Part shown: one piece after another, positions 1 through 6,508 of the stretch | Layout: every line of letters begins with the position of its first letter | Position numbering within the stretch: the first letter of the stretch is position 1 | DNA from: Planctomycetota bacterium | GTDB lineage: Bacteria > Planctomycetota > Brocadiia > JAJRTI01 | Direction of reading: 5' to 3' | DNA: 16,126 bases | NCBI GenBank assembly: GCA_024278415.1 | Contig: JAJRTI010000418.1 | Location: 1-16,126 of the forward strand | Program-made: the position numbers and the translations under genes | Notes under the pieces: generated by a model | What the model saw: the letters and a program-made list of their open reading frames with translations, nothing else | Told to the model about the DNA's origin: nothing | Databases searched by the model: none

Positions 1-509
1 ATCACCTCGACCACGAGCCGTCGCAGGTACTCCGGCACGCCCGGCTGTGCGTAGTCGAGGCAGCTTCGGTAGTAGCCATACTCCTCGCCGAGCCGCCACT
101 CCGGATGGTTCATCCAGAAGCGCCCGGCCACCGGCCCGGTCGGTGCGCTGCTCATGTGCGCATCGTTCATTCGGAAGCTGGCGACCACAGGCAACCCCAT
201 CTCCTTCAGCGTCTTGAACACGAAGCCAATGTAATCGCCGGCCTCGTCCCGAAGTCGCTCCCGGTTGTGCACGAAGCGGCGCTGCTTCACCATGTCGGAG
301 AATCGGAAGCCCGTGCCCACCGGCTCTGCGATCTCGCTCTCGTAGTACGTCACGTACCCGCCGAACGCGACGCAGTACGAGACCATGTCCACCTGCGTTC
401 CTTCGAGACGCATAAGGTACTTCCGCAGGTCTTCGGCGCCAAGGTCGTCCCACGAGTAGAGGAAGTTGCTGGCGTCGTCGTTGAGGATCAGGCGCGGGTT
501 TTTGGGCAT
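1..509 (-). CDS. N-terminal part of a GH10-like TIM-barrel protein (runs off left edge)
   Basis: The frame is open from an ATG at 509-507 to base 1, giving about 169 residues with no stop, so the gene continues beyond the window. GGAG at 518-521 lies 8 nt upstream of the ATG and supports this start. The N-terminus (MPKNPRLILNDDASNFLY) has no signal peptide. Around residues 109-150 there is FRMNDAHMSS, then FWMNHPEWRLGE, then DYAQPGVPEYLRRLV. The layout 'fRmND-H ... NPeW ... D--pgvpEy-r-lv' resembles the glycosyl-hydrolase-like family 10 (GHL10) barrels common in PVC bacteria. That family resemblance is recalled, not searched. The substrate is unknown and no catalytic acid can be assigned from the fragment. 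It is transcribed away from the flavin reductase gene, so the 510-1168 gap holds divergent upstream regions. Confidence 0.7.
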   Translation of the reverse strand, partial: MPKNPRLILNDDASNFLYSWDDLGAEDLRKYLMRLEGTQVDMVSYCVAFGGYVTYYESEIAEPVGTGFRFSDMVKQRRFVHNRERLRDEAGDYIGFVFKTLKEMGLPVVASFRMNDAHMSSAPTGPVAGRFWMNHPEWRLGEEYGYYRSCLDYAQPGVPEYLRRLVVEV

Positions 510-636
510 GGGTGGCGCTCCGCTGTCAGGGTCGAATGCTGGGTTATGCGGGCGTAGCATTTCAGCCAACTGCGGCAATTGAACGCCGAGAACAGGGGCG
601 GGCCCTGGCAGACACTTCGGTGTGTTCGGCTTCTGA

Positions 637-859
637 GAAGCCCGACGGGCTTCTGTCTATCAGCCCAGGGTTCTCGAGCGAAGCTCGCAACCCTGGGTTT
701 GAGAAGGTCCGGTTCGGTTCTTTCCCGTTCCGCTTCTTCTGGCCGCATGGCGGCCAGAAGAAGCGGAACGGGAAAGAGGGTAGGCGTGGTCCCCTTGCTC
801 CCAGGGTATCGGACTGCGTCCGCTACCCTGGGCTAGAAGACGGAAGCCCGTTGGGCTTC
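637..859. repeat. REPIN-like inverted doublet of hairpin modules
   Basis: Five hairpins are placed symmetrically about base 748. They are H1 636-654 (GAAGCCC/GGGCTTC, loop GAC), H2 664-697 (CCCAGGGTT/AACCCTGGG with an inner CGAGC/GCTCG stem), H3 719-777, H2' 800-832 (CCCAGGGTA/TACCCTGGG with an inner CGGAC/GTCCG stem) and H1' 843-859 (GAAGCCC/GGGCTTC, loop GTT). Reverse-complementing 778-859 and laying it on 637-718 gives 30 identities over the first 36 positions. The two arms are therefore inverted copies of one module. Inner stems of H2 and H2' differ in sequence but both pair, which suggests that structure is kept. This is the architecture of REP doublets (REPINs/BIMEs). No transposase is present in the window. 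Confidence 0.7.
719..777. repeat. 28-bp perfect inverted repeat, 3-nt loop
   Basis: Arms 719-746 and 750-777 are exact reverse complements, separated only by ATG at 747-749. A U-G wobble could add a 29th pair (718/778). One arm is pyrimidine-rich and the other purine-rich. It sits at the exact centre of the REPIN-like element. No T-tract follows on either strand, so it is not a typical intrinsic terminator, although a transcript would fold into it very stably. Confidence 0.9.
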
Positions 860-1106
860 ACGATCGCGTTCTCTCAGGCGGAAAGGCTGTTCCGCAGTCT
901 ACGCCAAGCCCAAAAGTCGATGGACGCCGCGCTTGGCTTTCAAGTAACACGCGAGCGGCTCATGGGGTCGAATAGGCCGCAAGTGATGGCAACAGGCCGA
1001 CTTGAGACAAAACACCGGCCATCTCGTGTTTCGGCCATACGCAGGGCGGCGAAGCTGCCTGAAAAGCTGAGGTGTTACTGCGGGGCAATATACTCCCGCG
1101 CGCAAG

Positions 1107-1135
1107 TTGACACAACCTTCATCGTGACAGAGAAT
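1107..1135 (+). promoter_or_regulatory. Sigma70-type promoter for the flavin reductase gene
   Basis: A perfect -35 TTGACA (1107-1112) is followed by a 17-nt spacer and GAGAAT (1130-1135, 4 of 6 matches to TATAAT). Predicted transcription start is near 1142, giving a leader of about 27 nt that contains GGAGGA at 1157-1162. Position, spacing and orientation fit the downstream gene pair. Confidence 0.6.
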
Positions 1136-1168
1136 GGGGGAGGATACCCCTTCTCTGGAGGAACTACC

Positions 1169-1720
1169 ATGCAAATCGAAGTACCCGCATCCAAATGCAA
1201 CCGCCTTGCGACGACGCGGCCAGTGATCGTCGCCACCACGCTGCACGAGAACGGAGTGGTGAATGGAGGCACGTTCGGCGCATACACGAACGTGGGCCCC
1301 ACGGAGCTGGGCATCGCGATTGGCAAGCCCAGCCACACGTACCAGAACATCCAGCGCACCGGAGAGTTCGTCGTCAACGTCATCAGCGTGCGCACCGCGC
1401 GCGCGTCCGAGGTCTGCGGCGAGAGCCTGCCACCCACCGAGAGTGAAGTCGAGGCGGCCGGCTTCACGACCGCGGACTCGAAGCTCGTGGCGCCGCCGCG
1501 CATTGCGGAATGCGTCGCGGCCATCGAGTGCCGTTACGTGAAGGAACTCGACATCGGGTACCACAGCTTCGTCGTGGGCGAGGCGCAGTGCGGGTGGTGC
1601 GACGAAGGCCTGCTTGACGACAAGGGGTACTTCGACGTGATCAAGGCCGAGGTCGTGCACTGCGTGCGCTACCCCGAACCTGTGTACGCACAGCTTGGCC
1701 GTTACTTCAGGGTCGAGTAG
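1169..1720 (+). CDS. Flavin reductase-like protein (FMN-binding split barrel)
   Basis: The 183-residue product fits the Flavin_Reduct/FMN-binding split-barrel family, whose members bind FMN and usually pass electrons from NAD(P)H to flavin or to a partner oxygenase. Visible marks are RPVIVATTLHENG near the N-terminus, NGGTFGAYTNVGP at 32-44 and LGIAIGKPSHTYQNI at 47-61, followed by a GEFVVNV strand. This is the usual flavin-contacting half of the barrel. ATG 1169 is chosen because GGAGGA ends 6 nt before it and a promoter lies just upstream. The open frame extending back to 512 is non-coding. Five cysteines, including CGWC at 141-144, are notable but not a known signature. No partner oxygenase is adjacent; the next gene is a membrane protein starting 3 nt after the stop. 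The physiological acceptor is unknown. Confidence 0.85.
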   Translation: MQIEVPASKCNRLATTRPVIVATTLHENGVVNGGTFGAYTNVGPTELGIAIGKPSHTYQNIQRTGEFVVNVISVRTARASEVCGESLPPTESEVEAAGFTTADSKLVAPPRIAECVAAIECRYVKELDIGYHSFVVGEAQCGWCDEGLLDDKGYFDVIKAEVVHCVRYPEPVYAQLGRYFRVE

Positions 1721-1723
1721 ATC

Positions 1724-3265
1724 GTGGACCAACCCGCCCCACGCAGACGGCCGGCTTGGCTGTGGCCGGCGCTCACCGCCATCGTCGTCCTCGGTGTGTA
1801 TACGCCCACGCTTCGCTACGGGTTCGTGTATGACGACTACCATCTCTGCTACCGCGTGCCGTGGGGGGAGGTCGCGCGGGCGTTCGTGGGGCCGTGGAAC
1901 CGGCACGGCATCGAGAGCCCCTACTACCGGCCGATCACGATCCTCTCCTTCGCACTCGATGCGCGCGTGTATGGGATCTCTGCCGCAGGGTACCACTTCA
2001 CCAACCTGCTTCTCCACGCGGCGGCCGTGTGCCTCCTCTTCGTCTTGGCCAAGCGGCTTGGCCTCTGCGCGCCGGCATGTGCGCTGGCGGCCCTGGCGTT
2101 CGGCCTCTCCCCGCTTGCCGCGCCCGCGGCATCGTGGATCAGCGAACGCACGGACTCTCTCGCCACGGTCTTCTTCCTCGCCTCGTGCCTGGCGTGGTAC
2201 GGATACCGCCGGTCCGGCAAGTGGGTCCACTACACATGGGCCACGGTGTTCATGGTTCTGGCGATGGGATCGAAGGAGACGGCCGTCTTCCTCCCGGCCA
2301 CGCTGGTGCTGATGGACGTGTTGCTTTTCGCTCGACCGCGGTTCCGCTGGCGGTGGGAGTGGGCGCCGCTGCTCGGAATCCTTCTCGGGTACGTGGGCCT
2401 CAGCATTCTGCTGATCGACGCGCAGCGCTCGATTCCAAAGTCGGCCCTGAACCCCATGACAGCCATCACTACATGTGTGCGCATGACCAAGTTCGCGTGG
2501 GTGCCTGTGGACGCGTATGACTCCTTGTGGGCCGCGTCGCATGCCGCGTTCCCGATCAAGACGAGACTCCCTTGGCCGCAGACTTTGCTCTACTGGCTCA
2601 CGGTCGCGTTCCTCCTGGCCACGATCCGACGCATGCGACCTCGAACGCGGCGAACCCTCGCCTTCGCTGTGTGGGCGTCTCTTCTGAACGTGGTTCCTCT
2701 CATAATCAGGCCGGACATACGCTTGCTCTACCTCACGTCGGCATTGGCGACCATCGGCCTTGCGGCCATGCTCGATGCCGCGTGGCGACGCCCACGCCTG
2801 CGCGTCGCGGGCGTGGCCGCCTGCGGCGTGATCGTGGTTTCGTACGTCGTGCTCATGCTTCCTCAGCGCGCCATCTTCGCAGAGACGAGCCCGCACATGG
2901 TCAACCTCGATATCCGCGTGTGCAGCCGCTGGTTCGACCAACTCTCTAGGCCACAAGCACGGTACCTTCGCGCCAAACTCATGCGCCATGCTCAGGCGCT
3001 CGACGACGCCATTCGCCAGATCGAATCGGCCAACCCACCCCGCGCGAGATCGCCGGCTGCGAGTCTCCAACTCGGCCGGCTCTACCATGCGCGGGGTCTT
3101 TGCATAGCCAACTACGAGCGCCTCCGTTGGTTCGACCTGGCCATTGCCGAATTCCGGCGCGTCCTTGCCGCTCCTGCACCGGCACGCACCCGCCAACGCG
3201 CCCAAGCCGGCCTGGCCGCGGCCCAGAAAGAGAAGGCGGGCTTCCTCGCGCTTCGTAAGCGGTGA
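1724..3265 (+). CDS. GT-C-like polytopic membrane protein (TMTC/PMT-like)
   Basis: This 513-residue protein has many hydrophobic segments, from AWLWPALTAIVVLGVY (11-26) to about residue 385, and a hydrophilic helical C-terminus. Motifs match the TMTC/PMT-type GT-C glycosyltransferase superfamily: VYDDY (D37, D38) in the first periplasmic loop, where the catalytic acidic residues lie; YYRPITILSFALD at 68-80; YHFTNLLLH at 90-98; SERTDSLATVFF at 140-151; and LAMGSKETAVFLP at 179-191. Such proteins transfer sugars from lipid-linked donors at the outer face of the membrane. C-terminal residues of about 400-513 contain repeated helical pairs (SLQLGRLYHARG, FDLAIAEFRRVLAA) resembling degenerate TPRs, which are often fused in this family. 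The start is GTG, 3 nt after the preceding stop and with only a weak ribosome site, so translational coupling is likely. Donor and acceptor cannot be predicted. Confidence 0.8.
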   Translation: MDQPAPRRRPAWLWPALTAIVVLGVYTPTLRYGFVYDDYHLCYRVPWGEVARAFVGPWNRHGIESPYYRPITILSFALDARVYGISAAGYHFTNLLLHAAAVCLLFVLAKRLGLCAPACALAALAFGLSPLAAPAASWISERTDSLATVFFLASCLAWYGYRRSGKWVHYTWATVFMVLAMGSKETAVFLPATLVLMDVLLFARPRFRWRWEWAPLLGILLGYVGLSILLIDAQRSIPKSALNPMTAITTCVRMTKFAWVPVDAYDSLWAASHAAFPIKTRLPWPQTLLYWLTVAFLLATIRRMRPRTRRTLAFAVWASLLNVVPLIIRPDIRLLYLTSALATIGLAAMLDAAWRRPRLRVAGVAACGVIVVSYVVLMLPQRAIFAETSPHMVNLDIRVCSRWFDQLSRPQARYLRAKLMRHAQALDDAIRQIESANPPRARSPAASLQLGRLYHARGLCIANYERLRWFDLAIAEFRRVLAAPAPARTRQRAQAGLAAAQKEKAGFLALRKR

Positions 3266-3266
3266 T

Positions 3267-3288
3267 GGCCCACCTCGCGCGGCGGGCC
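3267..3288. terminator. Possible bidirectional hairpin between convergent genes
   Basis: GGCCC (3267-3271) can pair with GGGCC (3284-3288), with CC/GG inside an A-C mismatch. It sits in the 44-nt gap between two convergent stop codons. There is no T-tract on either strand, so evidence is mainly positional. Confidence 0.3.
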
Positions 3289-3309
3289 GGCGCAGGGGAG
3301 GGGGAGGGC

Positions 3310-4848
3310 CTACTCCGCGCGGCCGTAGAACCGCACAAACTTCTCGACCGCCTCTTGAGTTTCGTCTGTCAGCAGTTCCGGGCCTAGCCGCCACGCCCAA
3401 TTGCCCTCCGGCACGCCGGGCGTGTTCATGCGCGCGTCCGCGCCCAGGCCGAGGATATCCTGGATCGGCGCAATGGCCCACTGCGCGACCGAACTGAACG
3501 CCGCGCGCACCATGTCCCAGTGGATCAGGCCGCCGTCCGAGTAGAGGTACGTGCGCGCGATGTGGCGCTCTGCTTCGTCCGCGGCGTCATACCACCCGCG
3601 GGTCGTGTCATTGTCGTGGGTGCCGGTGTACACGACCGCATCGCGGTTGTGATTGAAGGGCAAGTTGGGGTTCGTGGGGTCCGGCTCCTCTGCTCCCTTC
3701 TTCCGCGGCGCGAACGCGAATTGGAGCACGTGAACGCCGGGCAGGCCAAACTGCTGGCGCAGTTCCTCGACCTCGCCCAGGATTGTTCCCAGATTCTCTG
3801 CGAACAATCTGTCGAGCGCGATCTCTCCCTCGATCGCCCGGAACAGCTTGGCCCCCGGCCCGGGGCTCCAGTGGCCGCGCGTCGCGTCTTTGTGGCCGGC
3901 GGGAACCTCCCAAAACGCGGCGAAGCCGCGGAAGTGGTCAAGCCGCAGCACGTCCACCGTGCGGAGCGCGGCCTTGAGGCGTTGGCGCCACCAGGCGAAG
4001 CCCGTGCGCTCGTGCGCAGCCCAATCGTACACCGGCGTCTCCCAGAGCTGGCCGGTGGGGCTGAAGTAGTCCGGCGGCACGCCCGCGATCATCGTCGGCT
4101 GCCCCGCGGCGTCGAGCTTGAACAACGCTTGGTTGGCCCACACGTCCGCGCTGTAGTGGGCCACGTAGATCGGCAAGTCGCCGATGATCCGCACGTGGTG
4201 CTTGTGCGCATAGGCGCGCAGCTTCCGCCATTGGCTGAAGAAGAGGAACTGAACGAAGCGGTGGAACTGCACCGCGTCCGCATGCTCCGCTTCCCACTCC
4301 GCGAGTGCGGCCGCGTCGTGCTGCGCCAACGCGCGGGGCCACTGCGGCCATGGCGCGACGCCCAGCTCTTGCCGAATGGCCATGAAGCGGCAGAAATCGT
4401 CGAGCCAAGAGGCCTGCGCGTCGTGCGACACGAACGCGTCGAACGCCTGCTGCTGCTCGCGCGCCGGCGCGCGTGTAAACCGGTCGAACGCCGTGCGCAG
4501 GAGCTTCGTCTTGCGCGCCTGCACGCGGGGGAAGTCTACGCGTTCCTTCGGGAAACTCGGCCAATCAGCCAGATCGGGTTTGCCGACGTATCCCTCCTCC
4601 ACGAGCCTCTCCGGGCTGATGAGAAGCGGATTCCCGGCGAAGCTGGAGAAGGACGAGTACGGGCTGTTGCCTCGCTCCGGCGGTGTCAGAGGGAGGACTT
4701 GCCACAGCCGCAAGCCCGCGCCGGCAAGCCAGTCGATGAACCGGTTGGCCCCTGGCCCCACGTCGCCGATGCCCCAGGGCGCCGGCAGGCTTGTCACGTG
4801 GAGCAGCACTCCCGCCTGCCTTTGAAGGTTTTGACCTGATGCGCCCAT
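3310..4848 (-). CDS. malQ: 4-alpha-glucanotransferase (amylomaltase)
   Basis: GH77 amylomaltase transfers alpha-1,4-glucan chains between maltodextrins in the cytoplasm, in glycogen or maltose metabolism. At 512 residues it has the usual length. Signatures run in order: SPYSSFSSFAGNPLLISPE (62-80), IGDLPIYVAHYSADVWANQ (222-240), AGVPPDYFSPTGQLW (255-269), LRLDHFRGF (301-309, nucleophile D304), FAENLGTILGEV (349-360, acid/base E351) and YTGTHDNDTTRGW (407-419, stabilising D412). All three catalytic acids are present. The residue after E351 is Asn where many homologues have Asp. The ATG at 4848-4846 is chosen because AGGG at 4857-4860 lies 8 nt upstream and the family's conserved N-terminus (GVLLHVTSLP) follows directly. 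An open extension to 5004 lacks family similarity. The gene lies downstream of a terminator, so it probably has its own promoter, which I could not place firmly. Confidence 0.95.
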   Translation of the reverse strand: MGASGQNLQRQAGVLLHVTSLPAPWGIGDVGPGANRFIDWLAGAGLRLWQVLPLTPPERGNSPYSSFSSFAGNPLLISPERLVEEGYVGKPDLADWPSFPKERVDFPRVQARKTKLLRTAFDRFTRAPAREQQQAFDAFVSHDAQASWLDDFCRFMAIRQELGVAPWPQWPRALAQHDAAALAEWEAEHADAVQFHRFVQFLFFSQWRKLRAYAHKHHVRIIGDLPIYVAHYSADVWANQALFKLDAAGQPTMIAGVPPDYFSPTGQLWETPVYDWAAHERTGFAWWRQRLKAALRTVDVLRLDHFRGFAAFWEVPAGHKDATRGHWSPGPGAKLFRAIEGEIALDRLFAENLGTILGEVEELRQQFGLPGVHVLQFAFAPRKKGAEEPDPTNPNLPFNHNRDAVVYTGTHDNDTTRGWYDAADEAERHIARTYLYSDGGLIHWDMVRAAFSSVAQWAIAPIQDILGLGADARMNTPGVPEGNWAWRLGPELLTDETQEAVEKFVRFYGRAE

Positions 4849-4890
4849 GTGGTAGGCCCTCACGAACAATGGGACCGGCTTCACGCCATC

Positions 4891-4927
4891 AAAGCAAAAC
4901 GCGCGTGAAGCACGACGCTTCCCGCGC
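4891..4927 (-). terminator. Intrinsic terminator of the exported protein gene
   Basis: Read on the minus strand, a stem of GCGCG, one mismatch and GAAGC pairs across an ACGAC/GTCGT loop with GCTTC and CGCGC (4901-4927). It is followed directly by GTTTTGCTTT (4900-4891). It begins about 30 nt after the stop codon of the gene at 4958-5398 and separates that gene from malQ. Confidence 0.7.
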
Positions 4928-4957
4928 GCAGGCGCCCCAGACAATCTGCCAGCCGGG

Positions 4958-5398
4958 TTAGCCGAACAGAATGATGACCCCGACCACAACAACACAGCCG
5001 GCAACGAACGCTCCGAGCATACCGACGCCCATCATCTTCTTGTTGGTGCCGCCTCGGCGCATGCCTTGGCTGCGCACGTCGGGCTTCAACTTGATGGTCG
5101 TGAGCTTGCCGGCCTGGCCGGCCGACACGGTCGCCAGTGCGACTGTGCCGTCGGCCGCGAGCACTTTGTATGTGCCCATGGCGAGGGCATGGACCGTAAA
5201 CGCTCCGGTCGCGTCCGTGCGAGCGCTGGCCACCCACTCGCCGCTAGCCGCGTCCACCACCTTGAGGGACACGAACGCGGCGGGCGTCTTGCCGTCCGCC
5301 ATTGTGGCCATGCCCTTGATCGAGCCAAACTCGTCGGCCATGGCCGAGCTAGCACAAAGGAGAACAGCCATTGCCGCAACAAAGCCGAACTGTTTCAT
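4958..5398 (-). CDS. Small exported carboxypeptidase-regulatory-like protein with C-terminal membrane anchor
   Basis: The 146-residue product starts with a classical signal peptide, MKQFGFVAAMAVLLCASSAMA, with likely cleavage after residue 21 (AMA|DE). Residues 25-107 (GSIKGMATMADGKTPAAFV, then TDATGAFTVHALAMGTYKV, then TTIKLKP) form the beta-sandwich pattern of carboxypeptidase regulatory-like (CarboxypepD_reg) domains, which usually serve binding or adhesion rather than catalysis. A basic linker (RSQGMRRGGTNKK) precedes a hydrophobic helix (123-145), so the domain is probably tethered outside the cytoplasmic membrane. ATG 5398-5396 is chosen because GGAG lies 7 nt upstream and the signal peptide starts there; an upstream in-frame start at 5437 would bury the signal. 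The gene has its own promoter and terminator, so it is a monocistronic unit. No partner is evident. Confidence 0.75.
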   Translation of the reverse strand: MKQFGFVAAMAVLLCASSAMADEFGSIKGMATMADGKTPAAFVSLKVVDAASGEWVASARTDATGAFTVHALAMGTYKVLAADGTVALATVSAGQAGKLTTIKLKPDVRSQGMRRGGTNKKMMGVGMLGAFVAGCVVVVGVIILFG

Positions 5399-5448
5399 CG
5401 TGGCTCTCCGTAACGAAAACGGGTGCTTCCAACCCACGCGAGCGCCTG

Positions 5449-5477
5449 AGATTAACAGACACCGGGTTTGATGTCAA
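5449..5477 (-). promoter_or_regulatory. Sigma70-type promoter for the exported protein gene
   Basis: On the minus strand a perfect -35 TTGACA (5477-5472) precedes TAATCT (5454-5449) by 17 nt. An alternative -10 GTTAAT (5456-5451) would have a 15-nt spacer. Predicted start near 5442 gives a leader of about 43 nt to the ATG at 5398. Confidence 0.55.
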
Positions 5478-5522
5478 GGCACTGAATGTGGCGTTCATTG
5501 GACAGAACGGGCCAGAACGCGG

Positions 5523-5557
5523 GAGCGGGGATCGTCCATCTCGGACGATCCCCGCTC
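5523..5557 (-). terminator. 15-bp perfect hairpin downstream of the hsp20 pair
   Basis: Arms 5523-5537 and 5543-5557 are exact reverse complements (GAGCGGGGATCGTCC type) with a 5-nt loop. It starts 28 nt after the stop of the downstream hsp20 gene. The following minus-strand sequence has scattered T residues (GCGTTCTGG) but no true T-tract. It may act as a terminator or as a 3' stabiliser. Confidence 0.6.
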
Positions 5558-5585
5558 GCCACCGTTGTTGGTGCAGCCGTTGCCG

Positions 5586-5984
5586 TCAGCCGGAGCGCAC
5601 AGGAATCTTGCGCTCCTTGGCTTCCTCGGCCTTCGGGAGGCGCACCGTCAGCACACCGTCCTTCATGGACGCCTCGATCTTGGAGGAATCGACTGCTTGC
5701 GAAATGGTAAACGCGCGCTCGTAGTCGCCGTTCGCGTATTCGCTGTATACGACCCTACCTTCGTCGAGCGTCTGCTCCGGCACGTGTCCCCTGATCCAGA
5801 GCATTTCCTTTTCCACGTGCACGTCCACAGCGTCGGGTGCGACGCCTGGCAGGTCGGCGATGAGGGTCAAGCCCTCCTCGTCTTCGTAAATGTCCACGTA
5901 AGGCGTGAAAACGGGGCGGTCTTCCGCTCTCTCAGCGGGAACGGTCTCCGCTTGCTCAGCGGGCAGGTGTTGCTGCTCAGCCAT
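5586..5984 (-). CDS. Small heat shock protein, Hsp20/alpha-crystallin family (second of pair)
   Basis: The 132-residue product is an ATP-independent holdase chaperone. The alpha-crystallin domain spans about 28-115: FTPYVDIYEDEEGLTLIADLPGV at the start and the diagnostic MKDGVLTVRLPK with GVL at 110-112. A C-terminal I-x-V motif (IPV, 127-129), which docks onto neighbouring dimers in oligomers, is present. The N-terminal arm is short, acidic and Glu/Ala-rich (AEQQHLPAEQAETVPAE), unlike the basic, aromatic arm of its neighbour, so the two paralogues may form mixed or functionally distinct oligomers. A strong Shine-Dalgarno AGGAGGT lies 7 nt before the ATG. Only 15 nt separate it from the upstream hsp20 stop, with the ribosome site filling the gap, so the two are surely co-transcribed. 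Confidence 0.93.
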   Translation of the reverse strand: MAEQQHLPAEQAETVPAERAEDRPVFTPYVDIYEDEEGLTLIADLPGVAPDAVDVHVEKEMLWIRGHVPEQTLDEGRVVYSEYANGDYERAFTISQAVDSSKIEASMKDGVLTVRLPKAEEAKERKIPVRSG

Positions 5985-5999
5985 GGTGGGTACCTCCTT

Positions 6000-6443
6000 T
6001 CAGTTCTTCACCTTGATGACGCGGGGTTTGGCCTCTTCGGCCTTTGGCAGCTTCACCTGAAGCACGCCATTCACGTACGTCGCGTCGACCTTGTCGCCAG
6101 CGATGGCCGCTGGCAAGGCGAGTGTCCTGGCAAACGAGCCAAAGTCGCGCTCCTGGCGATGGCAATTCACCTTCTCGCGGTCTACGTCCGCTTCGCGTTT
6201 GCCCTTGATGGTCAGGCTGTCGCCCACGACGGTGATGTCGATGTCTTCGGCCTTGACACCCGGCACTTCCGCGGTGACAACGTAGTCATCGGGCGTCTCG
6301 TATAGATTCACCAACGGGAAGTCACGCTGTGCGGCAAACAGGCCGCGGCCTGTCTGCGTGCCAAGGAGTCTGTCCATGTGCCGCTGCATCTTGGCAAGCT
6401 CCTCGAACGGGTCCCAGCGCCTTCCCCATCGCAGAATAGCCAT
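6000..6443 (-). CDS. Small heat shock protein, Hsp20/alpha-crystallin family (first of pair)
   Basis: The 147-residue Hsp20 begins MAILRWGRRWDPFEELAKMQ, the aromatic/basic arm followed by the WDPFEEL motif typical of bacterial class A small heat shock proteins. The alpha-crystallin domain covers about 43-136 (FPLVNLYETPDDYVVTAEVP; VNGVLQVKLPK with GVL at 126-128). The tail has an I-x-V motif (IKV, 143-145). ATG 6443-6441 is preferred over an upstream in-frame ATG at 6506 because AGGAGG sits 6 nt before it and the family start matches. The upstream extension would also translate through DNA that looks regulatory. It is the promoter-proximal gene of the pair, and a palindrome lies 66-91 nt upstream of the ATG. 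I see neither a CIRCE nor a HAIR element, so heat regulation, if any, uses something else. Confidence 0.95.
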   Translation of the reverse strand: MAILRWGRRWDPFEELAKMQRHMDRLLGTQTGRGLFAAQRDFPLVNLYETPDDYVVTAEVPGVKAEDIDITVVGDSLTIKGKREADVDREKVNCHRQERDFGSFARTLALPAAIAGDKVDATYVNGVLQVKLPKAEEAKPRVIKVKN

Positions 6444-6508
6444 TCTGAACCTCCTTCCAATTTGGGCCGCGCCACGACAGCAGGAGCGGCCGTCGATAAT
6501 GTTCAACC

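Larger units (their letters stand above)
510..1168. other. Gene-free divergent intergenic region
   Basis: No convincing gene lies here. The long + frame that crosses it joins the flavin reductase only because no stop intervenes; its residues are hairpin DNA read as protein. Contents in order: the Shine-Dalgarno of the left gene (518-521), a short TTCG-loop hairpin (612-623), the REPIN-like element (637-859), a 6-bp hairpin GCGGAA/TTCCGC (878-895), a GCCAAGC/GCTTGGC inverted pair with a 21-nt loop (903-909 and 931-937), about 160 nt with nothing I recognise, and a promoter at 1107-1135. Confidence 0.7.

Noticed and set aside
637..859. CRISPR array or integron attachment site
   Set aside because: There are no regularly spaced direct repeats with unique spacers, no cas genes, and no integrase. 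The symmetry is inverted, not direct.
512..1168. N-terminal extension of the flavin reductase frame
   Set aside because: It translates the hairpin element, precedes the promoter at 1107-1135 and shows no family similarity.
899..3481. Very long minus-strand open frame opposite the flavin reductase and membrane-protein genes
   Set aside because: It is antisense to two genes with clear family motifs. Its residues are Arg/Gly/His/Pro-rich and resemble no family; long shadow frames are usual in GC-rich DNA.
3520..4839. 439-codon plus-strand frame opposite malQ
   Set aside because: Every GH77 motif is on the minus strand. The plus frame is low-complexity, Arg/Val-rich and has no ribosome site.
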